Source: Membranipora membranacea (Eukaryota > Bryozoa > Gymnolaemata > Cheilostomatida > Membraniporidae). Taken from it: a stretch of 60,000 nt of DNA. A program made the position numbers and the translations under genes. Below the pieces are notes generated by a model. The model saw only the letters and a program-made list of their open reading frames with translations, had not been told where the DNA came from and searched no databases. Where the stretch lies: assembly GCA_914767715.1 (NCBI GenBank), contig OU612068.1, forward strand, positions 26,166,001 through 26,226,000, read 5' to 3'. Of this stretch, positions 11,940 through 23,186 are shown in pieces. Every line of letters begins with the position of its first letter. The stretch's first letter is position 1.

Positions 11940-13560
11940 GGTTATATAGTTTTAGGCACATGCAATGTACTTTTTTTACTTCTTGGTGTCTTGTTTATTT
12001 TCACATTGAGTCGTTGAATTGTGTAAAATATCTTTGTTAACCACAATTTAATTGGTTGGTAGCTATCAAAATATTCTGAAAACTTCTGTTTGCATAACTT
12101 GTTTTTGTTGGTTATTTTTAAATGAACACAAGAAGAAATAAAAAAGGTAATATTCATTTGCTCTGTCCTGTTTTGCTTTGGCATTTCTAATTCGCATGTT
12201 TGCATCAGTGAGCAGCTCAACACATTGCATTGACTATGGATTCAATTTCATGATTTGCTTGATGTTTTCTACACAAGTTATACTGAGTTTTCTGCTTAAA
12301 AATCCTGCCTAGATTTGGTAATGAACCTGTAAAACTTAGATATTCATATATCCAATGTAACTTGATAAGAGGTAAAACAATAAAAGGAAGGTAATTGACC
12401 TTTACACCTCAATATGTAATATGGTTTTGTGTTGCCAAAAAAGGACCACATACAAGACTTCAGAGGAAAATTTATAGATACTAGCCTATATGGTCCATTC
12501 TCTATAACAGACTTACATATCTGTAGAGGGCCTCCAAATCAAGAAGGGCCAACTCCAAAACATACAACAATTTCAATCTAAAACATCAACTTTACGTAAA
12601 GCGTTATTTCCATAATGTATTTCCTTCACAGGTTGTTCACAATTATTCATGCTTTAAAATCTTAGTGCATCTAACATGACCGAGAACAGACTTTTCAGTC
12701 CAGATATCAAGATTGAGAAAAAGCATCTGGTTCCAGGCTGCCACGGCTACATTGAGATACATTACATTCGATGCCATTTATAAAATTGAGGAAATGATAA
12801 TTGGACTGTATTGATTTTTCAAAGGATAACTTGAAGGTAGAAACCTTTAGAATTTTAAAATTGAAACGATAATCAAAGATTCCGAATGCTTACTGCTCAA
12901 CTCTAAATACGGAACCATGCAGCCACATATATTTGTTGTGTGGATGGCGATGCATTTTGGTGATTCTTATGTTCAGAATAACCTCTCTGTACTGCATTTT
13001 CCATTCCTTTTCTGCCTGCTTGCTGCATCAAAAGAACTTTGATTGCTGGCCAAAAAAAGATTATAGTCTGTCGAAATCAATTTGCAGAAATCAAAATCAT
13101 CTACTCCGTTGTTCAGCCTTGGCGTCAAGTTATTTTGTATTTTCAACTTGTCTTGAAATGTAGATATTGTAGGAATAACGGCCAACATGAGAGTATTGCA
13201 GGGGATCCGCTGCTCACAACCTGTCAGCATACAAGAAGCATTGGTGCGCAGTCCCTTTATATAATCAGAAAGCATATGGTATGTAAAAACTATTATTAAA
13301 ACGATGGACATACCCCCTACAGGTTTAATGAAATTAGACCCATCTCCTGCATTTAATTGGCGTAAAAGGCGAACAGTGTGATTTCAAGGGCAAAACGTTG
13401 AAAGATGCTCCATTGAAAAGTATAAGAATGATTCTGCACATTGGATAAGACTATTGTAGTCGTTTGCAAGATTGGTGCGATAGTGTTAAAAACAGAATAA
13501 GACTTATGGAATAAAACTTTTCCCTTAAATATTTAATCTGTGGTTGACGGCTCAGCTTGC
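11940..13560. other. Intergenic DNA, no gene recognised
   Basis: Overlapping ORFs of up to 112 codons occur on both strands at 12.93-13.31 kb, but none has a recognisable motif or flanking splice context. I treat them as chance. A run of about 13 G residues is at 13571-13583. Confidence 0.45.
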
Positions 13561-13737
13561 CTTATCTTATGTGGGGGGGGGGGGGAGGGTAGTGGTGTGA
13601 GACCGTACACTCTAGAGAACAGGTGATCGACACCCCTAATGCTAAGACCCTGGAAAATTTCGATTTTTACTGTTAGAACACATCTTTAATGTTAGAAGGA
13701 TGAGTAGTTTCATCAGTTAAGGAGAAGCCTGGGTAAA

Positions 13738-13815
13738 TCCCTCGAGACGAGAGCGGGATAGAACCCGGGACCTCTAGCTTGATAGCAAAGGATGTGAATA
13801 TTTGCGCTATCAAAG
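13738..13815 (-). mobile_element. tRNA-like sequence, probable SINE head
   Basis: On the minus strand, GGGTTCTATCCCG is a near-consensus B box of a tRNA-type internal promoter. It is preceded by CTTTGCTATCAAGCTAG, which resembles an anticodon arm, and by TAGCGCA, which resembles part of an A box. The acceptor stem does not pair well, so I do not call a functional tRNA. Upstream DNA to about 13600 may belong to the same element. Confidence 0.45.
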
Positions 13816-14148
13816 GCTTAGCTTTTAAGTATTATAACAGCAATTCGAGTTAAGAGGAGACAACTCTGTACCTTCTTACTTACTAATGTTGCAGAACTCC
13901 TAGTGGAATATTGCGCCAGAATCGCCTTCTCCTTCCCCTTCCATATATCTCGATCTTTCACCATCTCGCCAGCCTCCGCCCACAACCTGACGTTGTGCAC
14001 GCTCATCTGCTTAAGGGCCCTTCTCCCCCAAGTCTCTTTGGGTTGCCCTCTCCTTCTGGTGCCCTCAGGGGCCCACCCGAGACTGGTGTGTGGGAGAGAT
14101 TCCTTTCTCCTTAGGCTGTGTTTTAGGTACCTCCCTCTTTGAACTTCT

Positions 14149-15060
14149 ATGAGCTGTGAGACTGGTTGCTGTGTTCACGTACGCCCAAGTTGGAAGTTTT
14201 GGACCATCAATATATTTTCAATATCCAACTGCAGCAGTTCATGTGAAATACCTCAAGTTTGTTCATATCCACTGTCATCATTCGCCATGTTTCACATCCA
14301 AAGAGGAGCACAGACACCATGTTCGAGTTGTAGAGTTTGAACTTGAGATGGTTGCTGATACTTCTTGATCTCCACAATTTTCTCAGTCTGTAAAAGGCTG
14401 TATAGTTGCAGAGTTGATGCGGTTCTTGACATCTGCTGCTGCACCACCAGATGCATCAATTTTCGCACCAAGTTACAAAAAAGTTTTCTACAAACTCGAG
14501 TGGCTTGTCGCTGACTGTGAAATTCGTGAAAGATGCAGGACCCATTCCATTTCTCGATGAATCCTCAAAACTTTCGCCATTTGCTCATCGATCTCGCTTT
14601 ACTCGCTGTTGTTATGAGCTTGTCTGTAACTGTTTGCATGCCTCCATGTGTTGTAGAAAATAGCGCGACATCGTCTGCATAAGCTAGACAATCAGCTTGG
14701 TTGTAAGATTCCATCGGAGTCCAGATTGATGCGTTGCTTGTACTTGCTTCATTATGTAGTCTGCAGCCATGATAATTAACAGATGTGAGATTATGCAGCC
14801 CTGTCAAACTCCTGATTTTACTTCGAAATACTCGTCCTCTGCTCCGGGCTGCATCTTACACGCATACCTGGTGTAGAACGCTCTTCATTTAGACTTTTGT
14901 TCTCCTTTAGGGCTCCCGCAATTCGGTGATGCAAAATCTTCAGAATTACTTTACTGATGTTAGGAGTAATATTTCCATTTGTTCCCGTGCAATGACTCAA
15001 TGAATGGTACAATAATTCACCTGAAAAGCTGTTACCTGCTGGCTCCTCCCTACTCACAAA
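14149..15060 (-). pseudogene. Decayed LINE reverse transcriptase
   Basis: In three minus-strand frames the pieces run in the expected order. They are an RT N-terminal part (ISKVILKILHHRIAGAL near 14950), then LAYADDVALFSTT (the YADD motif) near 14680, then a C-terminal part (VLLFGCETWRMM and NCCSWILKIYW) near 14270. Such C-terminal motifs are common in invertebrate RTE/Jockey-type LINEs. Stops and frameshifts separate the pieces, so the copy is inactive. No endonuclease is visible. Confidence 0.7.
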
Positions 15061-15069
15061 CCACAACAC

Positions 15070-16100
15070 TCAGCCCAACAGCATTTCAAAAACTGAAATG
15101 TTATCACGGATTTGATAACTATCAATATCTTTTTTTGTTTAATTCTCTGTGAGTTAACGCTAAAACTCTACATGTGCTTATTAAGATAATTGATCACTTG
15201 ATAAGATAATATCGTTTGATTTAATTCTATTGGTGGTCAGTCTAGCAATAGTTTCTACAATTTTTTCTCGTCAATTGATATTTAGATAAGTTAGATTGAT
15301 GCATGAGCTTTTATGGCAAAGTTTGTTGCACATCACTAATAATCTGCTACAACGCTCATTTGTGCAAGATATGTTAGGCATAGAGCATATACAAAATAAA
15401 AATAGTGTTAGCAATTTCATACTTTATAACAGACATAAATCCAAGGGTAAGTAGGTAAGCTTTACAAATAAAACCAACTTTGTACTTTAGACAACCAGTA
15501 TGTTGGTAAGCTGTTAGAAACATGTGACTCTTAATCAGGCAGCATTGCTATAATTTGTGTATTTGTTTCCAGACGCAATTCAATTGTTCTTAACAATTCC
15601 CTGTGAAACTTATCTCTAGAGTTCTAGTCAAAGACAACTAAATTTGATTCTAAAACATTTAATTTTTTCTCATCTCAATTATTGCTGCATAATCAATCAT
15701 CAACCTTATATCTCAATTGTACAATCCAGTATGTTAATGATGGGAGCCGTTGAACAGTACTTAGCCTTAATTGTGAGTGCTGATAGTCATGAGCTCGGAA
15801 TGCTATGGACAGTTCCAGGAGGAAGATCCGATGCTTTCTGCCCTGGTCCATCAGTGGAATGAAAAAACAAATCAGCTATAGTCTATCTTATTGCAAAGAT
15901 ATATCTGCGCTTCTGTCAAATAAACAGGAAAGGCAGTAAAATGTGTACAGTACAGTTGTTTCCCCGGACAAAATTTTAACAATAAGGAGTTCAAATCTGT
16001 AGTTGTGCTCCGTTGTAACTGGGAAATTACATATAACCATATACATGAGTGGATGTTTCCCAAAGCTTTTCATATATATGATGTAGAAATCTTCTTTTAC
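15070..16100. other. Intergenic DNA, no gene recognised
   Basis: A+T-rich sequence with only short, unsupported ORFs on both strands. Confidence 0.45.
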
Positions 16101-16117
16101 TCATCATACTTTTGCAG

Positions 16118-16309
16118 ATCTCCCATGAGACACTTTTTCATCTGCAAAGGTGTATAGTCATATTGGCATTGCAGAAGCACACTCATAACCTACTCAATTT
16201 TCTAGATTCGGAAGGAGCTGAAATAATTCCTAGACCACAACTTGTATGCTTTGAGCAAATTCTGTGTGATGTTGACTACCACAGGCTTGCTCCAAACCCA
16301 TTATCAAAG
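16118..16309 (+). CDS. Orphan exon candidate, 64 codons, unknown product
   Basis: An open frame of exactly 192 nt lies between a good acceptor (TTTTGCAG, ending 16117) and a good donor (GTGAGC at 16310), phase 0 at both ends. It encodes ISHETLFHLQRCIVILAL... and ends in NPLSK. I do not recognise the family and found no partner exons with confidence nearby. It may be an isolated exon of a gene with long introns, a relic, or a coincidence of splice-like sites. Codon content and clean ends are the only support. Confidence 0.35.
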
Positions 16310-16324
16310 GTGAGCAGTCTATAA

Positions 16325-17780
16325 TCGTTTGGATTACAAATAATAGGATTAATTTAACATTTGACGGCTGTTATTGTTACCTGGTATTTAATGTGAGAAT
16401 TATGGTCCAGAGTAACCTAAAGTGCTGGCCGTCTAATATTCAGATTTACAGACTGCTGGTTTGCTTTATTACCATTCAACCATTGATTGTTATTTCAGTT
16501 CCTCCTTTGACTTTTATTTTTGGCGTTACATTAATTGTCTGCGGACTTCCTTGTGCTGTTGATCTTTGCATATAAATAATCCTGTGATGTGTTTATTTAG
16601 TGATAACATTAGTTTGTTATTATCAAGTGTGCATATTCCATTTGCTTAGCCAAAGTTATTTTGCCTTCCACTTACCTTATGTATGCCATCCAGGGAACGA
16701 AGGTCTAAAATTCTCTTTTCATGAGCATTTTGATCTACAGGTTATTTCCTTGTTATGATATCTTCATAGTTTTGTTTGAAGATAAAATCTAATGTAACCA
16801 GTTTTGATTACGTCTTCTGCTGTGCAATATTGACCAAATTAAGACTGCAATTCACAACAGAAAACTGGACTTGTAGCATAAAAGCAACTTTTAATCAAAA
16901 CCTGGATGCAGAAACGTCCAAATTGGGGCCATCTGATGCCAATAGAAAAAAGTAAGTAGTTGGGTAAATGACCGGTCAGTTTGCCTTGAGATCATTTATT
17001 AGTTTTTCATCTTATCAAAGAGATCGTCACAACCTAAGAATATATGCACTACATACTGACAGGTTATCTCAGCCACTCATAGTTGCCTAATATAATTTTT
17101 ATGTGTCATATGATAATATTTGAATAATGGCAATATTATTGATGTGCAAGATTGTGCATGAAATTTTGATCTCATCATACTTAGAGATGATTTAGAAATG
17201 AAGACTACCATCACCATCATCATCATTGCATTACATGAATCTTAAAGTTGTGTTCTCTTGATCAGGCAGATCTATGACAACAGATGCATTTAACATTATT
17301 CACTTTTAGTGTAGCAACAGGAAACCAATCTATTTACATGTGATACTGAAATACCTCAAGACAAACTTGACCTTGAGAGTATTATGAATGGATAATAAAT
17401 AGATTTATAACTTTTCAAAAGGCATTTAACATATGGAAATATTTCAGCACACATCATAACAGATTCAATTGGCAGTTTATTTTCCATAACTGTAAAGAAA
17501 AAATCCATTATCACTTGACACTCTCACACCAAATTTTAATATGAATATATAATGAATTTAATTGTAACAATCTTGTTATCAATTTTCCATCAACCAGATG
17601 AGTTGAATAGCGACACATTACCTAAATATGACAACTTGTATGCTTTTTTTTGTTACTAAAACTGTAAGAAGCTAACTGATATGGAAAATGGCAACTTTCT
17701 GCTTTACTTTAAGAGACAGTTCCTTTGGCTGTTCTTTTACAATATTAAAGCCCATCTTGTTTGCTTTATAGAAAGCTGTT
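16325..17780. other. Intergenic DNA, no gene recognised
   Basis: A+T-rich DNA with a short CATCACCATCATCATCAT simple repeat near 17210. Nothing else is supported. Confidence 0.45.
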
Positions 17781-17788
17781 AGTATGAA

Positions 17789-17974
17789 TCAAGCCTGACA
17801 ACGCAGGTTCTCACAGAAAAACCTATTATTTCTATTGCAGCTAGCGTCGTTAAACCCAATCTCTCCCTCGACATCTTTTTATTTCCGCGCAGGAACCATC
17901 ATCATTCGGATTGTTGACAATCCATAAATCCTCTGTGAGAACATCTGCGGTGTTTTCATTCCACACCCACAAAC
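17789..17974 (-). pseudogene. C-type lectin-like domain terminal exon (frameshifted)
   Basis: The minus strand has an acceptor (CCGCACAG) followed by GLWVWNENTADVLTEDLW, then NNPNDDGSCAEIK, the second half of a C-type lectin-like fold. After a run of five A residues the frame shifts by one, and the domain resumes as GFNDASCNRNNRFFCENL before a TGA. The C...(W/F)ND..C....(F)FC spacing is the hallmark of the family's C-terminal half. One base breaks the frame, so this is a recent pseudogene or a sequence error. The exon or exons for the first half of the domain were not found nearby. A related exon lies at 23.3-23.6 kb on the same strand. Confidence 0.7.
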
Positions 17975-17999
17975 CTGTGCGGCGTGTATCTTTGTTCAG

Positions 18000-18639
18000 T
18001 CCTATTCACCTTCTGTTTACATCTTGAAAACACAGTGTATAAGTTGGTATCAATAATCAATGGAGAATGAGTAGGCAAGAATTGCCTGCAGATTAACTTC
18101 ATCTTCAAAGAAAAAGTGACAATGATTCATGACCATACCATTGACATACAATATTGGAGGGTTTGTGACAGAATCAAGTTTTTAACATCACTATATTATA
18201 GAGTTCTCAGTCTAATCAACAATTACTGCCTTAATCTCATAAATAACTTGTAGCCCAATTTCAACTGATTTTCACTTCAAGACTGAGAACTGTTAAATGA
18301 TATGGAAAACCTGATTTGATCACAATCACTTTAAAAGGCTTCCATGCCATTTGATATGCAATGCAAATATTATGAATGCATACTGCTCAACTGCTCAATT
18401 TGAGGGCTTGTAAAAAAGAAAAAATGGTTGATCAGAATTGACTTGCAGAGAGCATAATCACCCACACTGTAGGCTAGCTTTTGCGCCAAATTCTTTTATA
18501 ATTTTCAATTATTATAACTTTATTCTTAAGCTTTTCTATCTCACAATAATAACTTGGAAGTTTTTAGTCGAGTGAGTGAACTCTCAATGATATCATATAA
18601 AACAGTTATATGATAAGTATTATAATCGTAATTTATAAT
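18000..18639. other. Intergenic DNA, no gene recognised
   Basis: A+T-rich DNA between the lectin-like exon and the tail of the LINE. No supported ORF. Confidence 0.4.
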
Positions 18640-18835
18640 GATGAATTATTAAAATATAATAATAATAATAATACTAATAATAATCTCAATTATATCAATT
18701 AATACATAATATTAATTAAAAATATTAATAATAACATAAATTATATAATTATTTATAATGTATGATAATATTAGTTTCATGATTATAATAATTATAAATT
18801 ACTATAATAATAATAAAGTATTAAAAAAAATCACC
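18640..18835. repeat. A+T-only tract adjoining the LINE 3' end
   Basis: About 190 bp of almost pure A and T is built of AAT/ATT trinucleotide runs. It begins where the minus-strand LINE's 3'UTR ends. CR1-like LINEs often end in short simple repeats, so this may be an expanded element tail rather than host DNA. Confidence 0.6.
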
Positions 18836-19020
18836 GCATGAACACATTTGTGTGAGAAGATAAAACCATAAAAATAGCTTGATAACATAGAAAATGTAAC
18901 TATTGTACCATATATACTTTTATTGTCATTCTACATCATCTTTAGGAATGTTTTTCATGCAGTGACAGAACAAAAAAGAAAAAACTTAAGCGGAGAGAAA
19001 AAATACTCAAGTAACAAGAA

Positions 19021-21648
19021 TTAATAGGATATAAAGTGCTTTGATAGTTGTTGTTTAAAATGAGTGAGTTTGGTTGCTGAGCGTATCTGAATTGGTAAAG
19101 AGTTAAAAGTTGTAGTGATTTTTTGTCTTAATTGATCAGTGTGATAATGTAATAGGTATCTGTCTCTAAAAAAGGTTTTAGAGCTAGCTGGAATAAAGCC
19201 TTCCAAAAGAAAGTCAGGTGCAATCAAATGCAAAATTTGGAAACCAAAAATACAGGTGAAATGACCAGCAAGGAGAGGAAAAGGAATCAGACCAAGAGAT
19301 GTATGTAAATCTCTTGTATGTATTAGATGATATGGTATGTGGCTGACATTTGCTATCAGGCGGAAAGCCCTCTTTTGGAGCAAGTATATTCTTTCAAGAA
19401 TATATTGTGGTGATAGGTTGCCATATATGCGGATGCCATATATCATATGACAAAAGACATACTGGAAATAAAAGTTACGAGATGATTTACTATCTAGGAA
19501 TGCCCTGCATTTCTGGAATAATGCCAAACTTTTGTTTATTTTGATGCAAATCTGGTCTACATGATCGTCCCATGTCAATGAGTCATTCAAAGTAAAACCA
19601 AGGAGTTTGGTATTGGCATTTCGGTTTAGTTTTTTATGGTTAATTTTTAGATCTAAATCTAGAGATGTGGCTCTATGAGAGGGTTGTACAAGCATATAGT
19701 GAGATTTTTTTATGTTTATCAACATCCTATTATTCCTACACCAACTTTCTATCAAGTGTAGATCAGTATCACATAAATCATTAAGTGTATCAAAGTTGTC
19801 AGATTTTGATACGAAAACTGTATCATCAGCGTAGGCAAATGCCTTGGAATGTAATGTGTAGGATAAAAGATCATTGACGTATATGAGGAATAAACTTGGT
19901 GCCAGAATTGAGCCTTGGGGGACACCAATGTCTATTGGAAGAATTTTTGAACTTTTTGCACCTTGTTGTATAGCTACAAATTGTGTCCTATCTGTTAGGA
20001 AAGATTTTATGAGAGAGTGCAGTTTGCCCGTTATACCATACATTGTCAATTTTTTCAGAAGAATTTTATGGTTGACGCAGTCAAAAGCTTTTTTGAAATC
20101 CAAAAACATCATAGCAACAAAGTGACCATCTGATCTGGCTGACAAACAGTCAGAAATGAGTTTGTGTAGGGAATCAACACAGGAATAACCTTCTCTAAAT
20201 CCGCATTGTAATTTGTGAAGAAGTTTGTTTGTGGTGAGATATTTTTGAATTTGGTAATTCACATGTTTCTCAAAAATCTTTGATAGCACAGGAAGTATTG
20301 ATATAGGGCGATAATTAGATGGATCTTTGATATCTCCACCCTTATGAATAGGAATTACTCTTGCGGTTTTCCACTGTGAAGGAAATACACCCTCTATTAA
20401 TGCTCTATTGAACATGTCAGTTACAATGTCGCATATGTAAGGCCATGTTTTCTTCAAAACCTTAACAGATATACCATCATGACCAGTTGCTTTATTGTCA
20501 GAAATCGATGTAAAGTGTCTGTTCAATTCATCAGGGGATAAACCACCGATATTGACCATCGGTGAAATTTTAGTTTGATTGATTCCTAAAGCTTCCCAAA
20601 CAGGTTTGGTGTTATTTTTGTTATTTTTAATTATATCTGAAATAACCGATTTTTTCTTCTTCTTAATCAAATTTGTAACATAATTGCGTTGAATTTTGTA
20701 TTCTTCCCATTTGCCCTCTCTCTTCAATCTATCACGCAAATGCATGTGTGATTTTACCTCATCATCTAACCATTTGGGCAGTTGAGCAGTTTTTACAAAT
20801 CTTTTCTTGGTGATGACAAGTGTTTTGATTAATGAACTATAGGTGTCATTAAATCTTGCATACATACGGTCTACAGTATTCTCACACAATACATCATTAA
20901 AGTGACGACCTGAAAAAAGGTCACGTATATTCTGGTTTGTAAATTTGGAATAGTCATTGAATTCAAATGATGTTCTTTTTGCTTTTACCTTTAATGCGGA
21001 AAATAAAATTTTAATGAAAACTAAGTAATGATCACTCATTCCATATTTTATAATTCCACTCTCTGACATATCTGAGGGCAGATTTGTGTATATGTGATCG
21101 ATCAGGGTGCTGGATGTTTCTGTAACTCTTGTTGGCTCCGAGATCAATTGACGGAAGGAAAAAGATTTAACAATATTCAACCACTTTCTGTTGCTTCTTT
21201 GTTCAAGGATGTTGATGGTAAAATCTCCAAGTATAATCATTTCATTATACAGTGAAAAAGCTTTTTCAAAGTATTCGTAAGCAAGATCATACCATGCGGA
21301 CTTGGAGTTGGGAGGTCTGTATATAAATGAGACTAAACAACTTTTATTTGTACTTGGCTTTACTTTGATAGTTATAGACTCAGGCATGCTATTGTCAAAA
21401 TCTGCAAGATGTTCGAATTGCACGGATTCATGTATGTAGACAATGAGACCACCACCGTAACCATATCCCCGATCTCTCCTAATCACCTGATAACCTGGCA
21501 CCGCATAAATACCAACACCATCATGCTCATTCAAAAATGTTTCTGCTAATCCTAGAATCGCGAATTTACGTTGATGCAAAATTGATTTTATCTCCTCTAT
21601 TTTGCTGGTGATTCCACGGACATTCAAAAATGCAAATTCAGAATTCAT
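19021..21648 (-). CDS. LINE ORF2: endonuclease-reverse transcriptase (875 aa)
   Basis: The N-terminal part is an APE-type endonuclease: LNVRGI (residues 8-13), AETF with the catalytic Glu at 36, YRPP (110-113), GDFTIN (141-146), TLIDHIYTN and SDH. The usual GDFN has Thr at the Asn position (144), so nicking may be impaired. Reverse transcriptase follows, with NKATGHDGI, FRPISILPVLSKIFEK, MMFLDFKKAFDCVNH (motif A), GVPQGSILAPSLFLIYVNDL (motif B) and FAYADD (motif C), ending in the FNSLPIQIRSAT...FKQQL tail typical of CR1/Jockey relatives. The stretch between ELNRHFTSI and DNKATG lacks the roughly 60-70 residues normally present there, an in-frame deletion. The start codon shares its A with the ORF1 stop. 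Confidence 0.88.
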   Translation of the reverse strand: MNSEFAFLNVRGITSKIEEIKSILHQRKFAILGLAETFLNEHDGVGIYAVPGYQVIRRDRGYGYGGGLIVYIHESVQFEHLADFDNSMPESITIKVKPSTNKSCLVSFIYRPPNSKSAWYDLAYEYFEKAFSLYNEMIILGDFTINILEQRSNRKWLNIVKSFSFRQLISEPTRVTETSSTLIDHIYTNLPSDMSESGIIKYGMSDHYLVFIKILFSALKVKAKRTSFEFNDYSKFTNQNIRDLFSGRHFNDVLCENTVDRMYARFNDTYSSLIKTLVITKKRFVKTAQLPKWLDDEVKSHMHLRDRLKREGKWEEYKIQRNYVTNLIKKKKKSVISDIIKNNKNNTKPVWEALGINQTKISPMVNIGGLSPDELNRHFTSISDNKATGHDGISVKVLKKTWPYICDIVTDMFNRALIEGVFPSQWKTARVIPIHKGGDIKDPSNYRPISILPVLSKIFEKHVNYQIQKYLTTNKLLHKLQCGFREGYSCVDSLHKLISDCLSARSDGHFVAMMFLDFKKAFDCVNHKILLKKLTMYGITGKLHSLIKSFLTDRTQFVAIQQGAKSSKILPIDIGVPQGSILAPSLFLIYVNDLLSYTLHSKAFAYADDTVFVSKSDNFDTLNDLCDTDLHLIESWCRNNRMLINIKKSHYMLVQPSHRATSLDLDLKINHKKLNRNANTKLLGFTLNDSLTWDDHVDQICIKINKSLALFQKCRAFLDSKSSRNFYFQYVFCHMIYGIRIYGNLSPQYILERIYLLQKRAFRLIANVSHIPYHLIHTRDLHTSLGLIPFPLLAGHFTCIFGFQILHLIAPDFLLEGFIPASSKTFFRDRYLLHYHTDQLRQKITTTFNSLPIQIRSATKLTHFKQQLSKHFISY

Positions 21649-23186
21649 TATCTCATTTGCTCAAATTGACATTTAACACTTTGTGATTGGAGACAAATGC
21701 CATTTTTAATAGAAAAAAGAAAATCATCATGAGAATGGAACTTAATTTTGAACATTCTCATTGGTTTGCCCTCCTTAAAAATTCTTTCTGACGTAGCATG
21801 AGGGTAGAGCACTTTTATATCATTTATTACAGTGCTGTCCTCAGCATCTAGTGGGACACCTTTCAACATACCCATATTTTCTGTCAGGGACCTCGGGTCG
21901 ATTGTTTGGCGTATACTTGATCCACCAAATAGATCAGTGTTCCATTTGCGTAGGATGTTGTTTCTTGTTTCTTGGTGGTTGAACTGTATCATAATTTTGG
22001 GTTTGTTTGTATTGAAGTTATATCTGGTAACCTTTTTTATTATGATTGGCCCAAAGGTTTTGTTGAGGGTGCGTCTGATGGTATCTTGGTTAAAGTTGCT
22101 GTAGGTCATGGAGTCCTTCTTAATATCTATGACAAGATTGTCTATAGGGCGGAAACTGTTGTCTATTTTTTGTTCTTTTTGGGGTTGTGTTCTCATGCTG
22201 GTTCGATTGTTGTTGGTCGTTGAGGAAGTTGATGGCAGATTAAGTTGCTGATGATTATAGTTAGCCCAGTGTTGTGCTGATGCTGTTTGATTGTTGGGAG
22301 AAACTTTTTCACGTGGTGAGGAATTTGAATTGCATTCCAATTTACTTGTTAGATGTTTGTTGATGCTGGTTTCAAGTTGGTCGAATTGATGTTGTATTTG
22401 ATCGGTTATTGGTTGTTGGTCAACAAGTTTCTGTATTAAAGTGCTTTGTTGTTTAACTTTTTTTTCTAGCTCCGAGATTTTGCTCATCATGACGCTGATG
22501 AGGCTTTGGATATTGCTGCATGATTCACATGTGTTGCCTGATGTTCTTTGATGATTGTGAGAGCTGGTGCTTTCCATGGCAACTGATGTGCTGGAGCTTT
22601 GATTGGACATGTAGCCGTTTTCCAGACTTGGTAGTTGAACTTCTGCCGCATTCATGCCTTGCTCGGATGTAATGAATTCTTTACATTTCTGTTGAATGGT
22701 GGCATTCAATGCATTTATAGTATGTTCAGGAATGTCGTTGATAAGTTTAGTGTAGTGGTCAAGGAAAATATCTTTGTCCTTAATACCATTGACAAGTATG
22801 GTAGATGTTGTATTATAAAAGTTCGTAGTGTATAAAGATTTTTTTCCTTTCTTCTTGGTTTTAACTGTGACCACTACAGCGACTACAGTTGTTTTTGTTT
22901 GATCCCTGTTGGTCTGTAAAGAGGTGTAAAGTCCTTGCTCTTTTAACGAGGACTGGAAGTTAGCTTTGACAACCTCGTATGTTGCAGAATTGCACACCAG
23001 TACGATTTGAATGTTGTCAAGAGTACCTTTGATTTCGATGCTGTTGTCTTGAGTTGTTGAGTCCAGCTTTTTTTGAAGTGCTCTGAGTTTGTTTAAATAA
23101 TACGGCATTTCTTTTTTGTTTTCTTGCTGATCGTCATCTTGGTCATCTCGCTTCCGCTTTTTAGAACTTAAAGCACTGTCTTCCAT
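21648..23186 (-). CDS. LINE ORF1: RNA-binding coiled-coil protein (512 aa)
   Basis: The N terminus has a basic nuclear-localisation-type stretch (SSKKRKRDD). The centre holds a coiled coil (ISELEKKVKQQSTLIQKLVD) after a CESC pair, and the C-terminal third looks like the RRM-type RNA-binding fold of LINE ORF1 proteins (ENMGMLKGVPLDAEDSTV and MRMFKIKFHSHDDFLFSIKN). The protein would package element RNA. Its stop codon TAA overlaps the ORF2 ATG by one base, suggesting coupled translation. The start is the first ATG of the open frame. Confidence 0.8.
   Translation of the reverse strand: MEDSALSSKKRKRDDQDDDQQENKKEMPYYLNKLRALQKKLDSTTQDNSIEIKGTLDNIQIVLVCNSATYEVVKANFQSSLKEQGLYTSLQTNRDQTKTTVVAVVVTVKTKKKGKKSLYTTNFYNTTSTILVNGIKDKDIFLDHYTKLINDIPEHTINALNATIQQKCKEFITSEQGMNAAEVQLPSLENGYMSNQSSSTSVAMESTSSHNHQRTSGNTCESCSNIQSLISVMMSKISELEKKVKQQSTLIQKLVDQQPITDQIQHQFDQLETSINKHLTSKLECNSNSSPREKVSPNNQTASAQHWANYNHQQLNLPSTSSTTNNNRTSMRTQPQKEQKIDNSFRPIDNLVIDIKKDSMTYSNFNQDTIRRTLNKTFGPIIIKKVTRYNFNTNKPKIMIQFNHQETRNNILRKWNTDLFGGSSIRQTIDPRSLTENMGMLKGVPLDAEDSTVINDIKVLYPHATSERIFKEGKPMRMFKIKFHSHDDFLFSIKNGICLQSQSVKCQFEQMR

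Noticed and set aside
12933-13311. Overlapping ORFs on both strands near 13.1 kb
   Set aside because: No domain, no splice sites and opposing frames of similar length; consistent with chance.
13738-13815. Functional tRNA gene on the minus strand
   Set aside because: The B box is good, but the acceptor and D arms do not pair convincingly, so a SINE or tRNA relic is more likely.
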